5,362 nucleotides of DNA from Candidatus Nealsonbacteria bacterium CG11_big_fil_rev_8_21_14_0_20_37_68 (GTDB lineage Bacteria > Patescibacteriota > Minisyncoccia > Minisyncoccales > GCA-002782225). The notes under the pieces are model-generated. The model was not told the DNA's origin. It saw nothing but the letters and a program-made list of their open reading frames with translations, and did not search any database. Positions 4,668-5,362 of this stretch are shown in pieces. The stretch covers positions 1 to 5,362 of the forward strand of contig PCWJ01000026.1 of assembly GCA_002787295.1 (NCBI GenBank). Direction: 5' to 3'. How positions within the stretch are numbered: the stretch's first letter is position 1; each line of letters starts with the position of its first letter. Position numbers and translations under genes: made by a program.

Positions 4668-4737
4668 TTGATTTTTTATACAGGTTGTGGGAACATAAAA
4701 TATCTCAGAATAATAAGCTCTTTATATTAGCAAAAAA

Positions 4738-4744
4738 GGGGGAG
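4738..4744 (+). promoter_or_regulatory. Ribosome binding site supporting the GTG start of the RsbW-like gene
   Basis: GGGGGAG lies 4 nt before GTG at 4749. The spacing is somewhat short, but the purine-rich core is the strongest in the window, and no ATG occurs in frame before codon 39, which would be inside the conserved domain. It therefore decides the start. Confidence 0.55.
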
Positions 4745-4748
4745 AAAA

Positions 4749-5255
4749 GTGCTTAAACCAATTAACAGGTTGTTGAAATTGATAGAATTTAAAGGGACAT
4801 GGGTGGAAATCAAATTGCCCACTTTTGATGATGCAGGACATTATGCTTATGCGTTAAGAATGATTTTTGCTGCAATAGAAGAATTCTTTAATATCGGCTT
4901 TGACCAAAGACGTCTTAATACGCAGCTGGTTGGGGATGTTTTCCTAGATGCTTTAATGAATGCCGCCAAGCATGGCAACCAAAAAGATTTAAATAAAAAA
5001 ATAATTATAGGGCTTTGGTTTGGAAGAAATGGAGTCCTCTTTGGAATTCAAGACGAAGGAGATTTTTTTAGAAAGCAATCAACCAAGGAACTTGTGGAAT
5101 TGCAAGCTGTCTTTGCCTCTACGGGAGAAGATTCTTGCGGAATTGGTATGACGAACATCTATCAAGCCGATGAGGTCCATGTTTCAACAGAAGAAAATGT
5201 TCTTTATGTTGTTATATTAGCCGAGTCAATGATTATTAAGCGGCACGATGGTTAA
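4749..5255 (+). CDS. RsbW-like GHKL ATPase (anti-sigma factor/serine kinase family)
   Basis: This 168-residue cytoplasmic protein has the histidine-kinase-like ATPase fold (HATPase_c_2) typical of RsbW/SpoIIAB anti-sigma kinases and related stand-alone regulators. The N-box is DALMNAAKHGN (67-77), with Asn71 and the characteristic HGN. The G1 box is QDEGDFF (101-107), where the second family glycine (DEGxGF) is replaced by D. A G2-like GEDSCGIGMTNIYQADEV (126-143) completes the ATP site. Such proteins either bind and inhibit a sigma factor or phosphorylate an STAS-domain antagonist. No sigma factor, STAS protein or PP2C phosphatase is visible beside it, so the partner is unknown. The gene starts with GTG, chosen because of the GGGGGAG site just upstream. 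It is monocistronic: its last five codons and stop lie inside its own terminator hairpin. The altered G1 glycine leaves some doubt about nucleotide turnover. Confidence 0.82.
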   Translation: MLKPINRLLKLIEFKGTWVEIKLPTFDDAGHYAYALRMIFAAIEEFFNIGFDQRRLNTQLVGDVFLDALMNAAKHGNQKDLNKKIIIGLWFGRNGVLFGIQDEGDFFRKQSTKELVELQAVFASTGEDSCGIGMTNIYQADEVHVSTEENVLYVVILAESMIIKRHDG

Positions 5256-5277
5256 TAACGCCACTTGCCGCTTTTTT
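5238..5277 (+). terminator. Intrinsic terminator overlapping the end of the RsbW-like gene
   Basis: AAGCGGCA (5238-5245) pairs perfectly with TGCCGCTT (5266-5273), with additional TGG/CCA pairing inside, and is followed by a six-T run (5272-5277). The left arm is coding (the K-R-H part of the C-terminus), and the TAA at 5253-5255 is in the loop. Confidence 0.75.
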
Positions 5278-5286
5278 ATTCCAAAT

Positions 5287-5317
5287 AAGAATCTGCTCGC
5301 TTCGCTCGCAGATTCTT
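5287..5317 (+). repeat. Perfect palindrome with CTCGCTTCGCTCG loop
   Basis: AAGAATCTGC (5287-5296) and GCAGATTCTT (5308-5317) are perfectly complementary, 10 bp, around an 11-nt loop. Loop plus adjacent stem bases give CTCGCTTCGCTCG (5296-5308), the same 13-mer found in the repeat at 587-599 and, with two changes, at 3364-3376. It sits between the terminator of the RsbW-like gene and the next promoter. Confidence 0.6.
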
Positions 5318-5343
5318 GATTCGCTAAGGTATAAACATATAAT
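5316..5343 (+). promoter_or_regulatory. Promoter reading out of the window
   Basis: TTGATT (5316-5321) and a perfect TATAAT (5338-5343) are 16 bp apart. The -35 hexamer begins within the right arm of the preceding palindrome. The gene it serves would begin at or beyond the window edge; bases 5344-5362 contain no convincing start. Confidence 0.5.
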
Positions 5344-5362
5344 CTTGAATTAAGAACCTGCC

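Overview
This window is AT-rich (roughly 35-40% GC by eye) bacterial DNA with all supported genes on the + strand. Short intergenic gaps, sparse Shine-Dalgarno sites, two probable leaderless or near-leaderless starts, and short GC-rich palindromic repeats lying inside reading frames all suggest a reduced-genome bacterium of the Patescibacteria/CPR (Parcubacteria-like) type. That placement is inference; no marker gene is present.

Layout. Bases 1-159 hold the 3' end of an unrecognised gene, closed by a small terminator-like hairpin. Bases 204-3320 are a transporter block. It starts with a ZnuC/MntB-type metal ABC ATPase (204-965), which overlaps by 8 nt an ABC-3 (ZnuB/MntC-type) permease beginning at 958. 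The permease frame runs without a stop into a second, unrelated ABC ATPase of the DrrA/multidrug type (ATG at 1759), giving one 516-codon frame, 958-2508. A DrrB-type ABC-2 permease follows at 2553-3320. So there are two transporters: a metal importer without its binding protein in view, and a DrrAB-like exporter whose ATPase is damaged. It jumps from Walker B straight to the C-terminal region, losing the D-loop and switch histidine.

Bases 3321-3562 contain three stacked inverted repeats, two of which compete for the same strand, and then a recognisable sigma70-type promoter for 3563-4546, a zinc deacylase of the succinylglutamate desuccinylase/aspartoacylase family. After a terminator and a roughly 170-bp leader comes a GTG-started RsbW-like GHKL ATPase (4749-5255), whose last codons form one arm of its own terminator. 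The window ends with a perfect 10-bp palindrome and a promoter (TTGATT-16-TATAAT) pointing at a gene beyond the edge.

The most unusual feature is a family of short repeats sharing a C-rich left half (CCCACCCACCAC) and, in two of three copies, a hairpin ending GGGCCCCT. One copy sits in frame inside the metal ATPase (19 extra residues), a half copy lies in the same gene, and a third supplies the last residues and the stop codon of the DrrA-like frame. A related loop motif, CTCGCTTCGCTCG, recurs in an intergenic palindrome.
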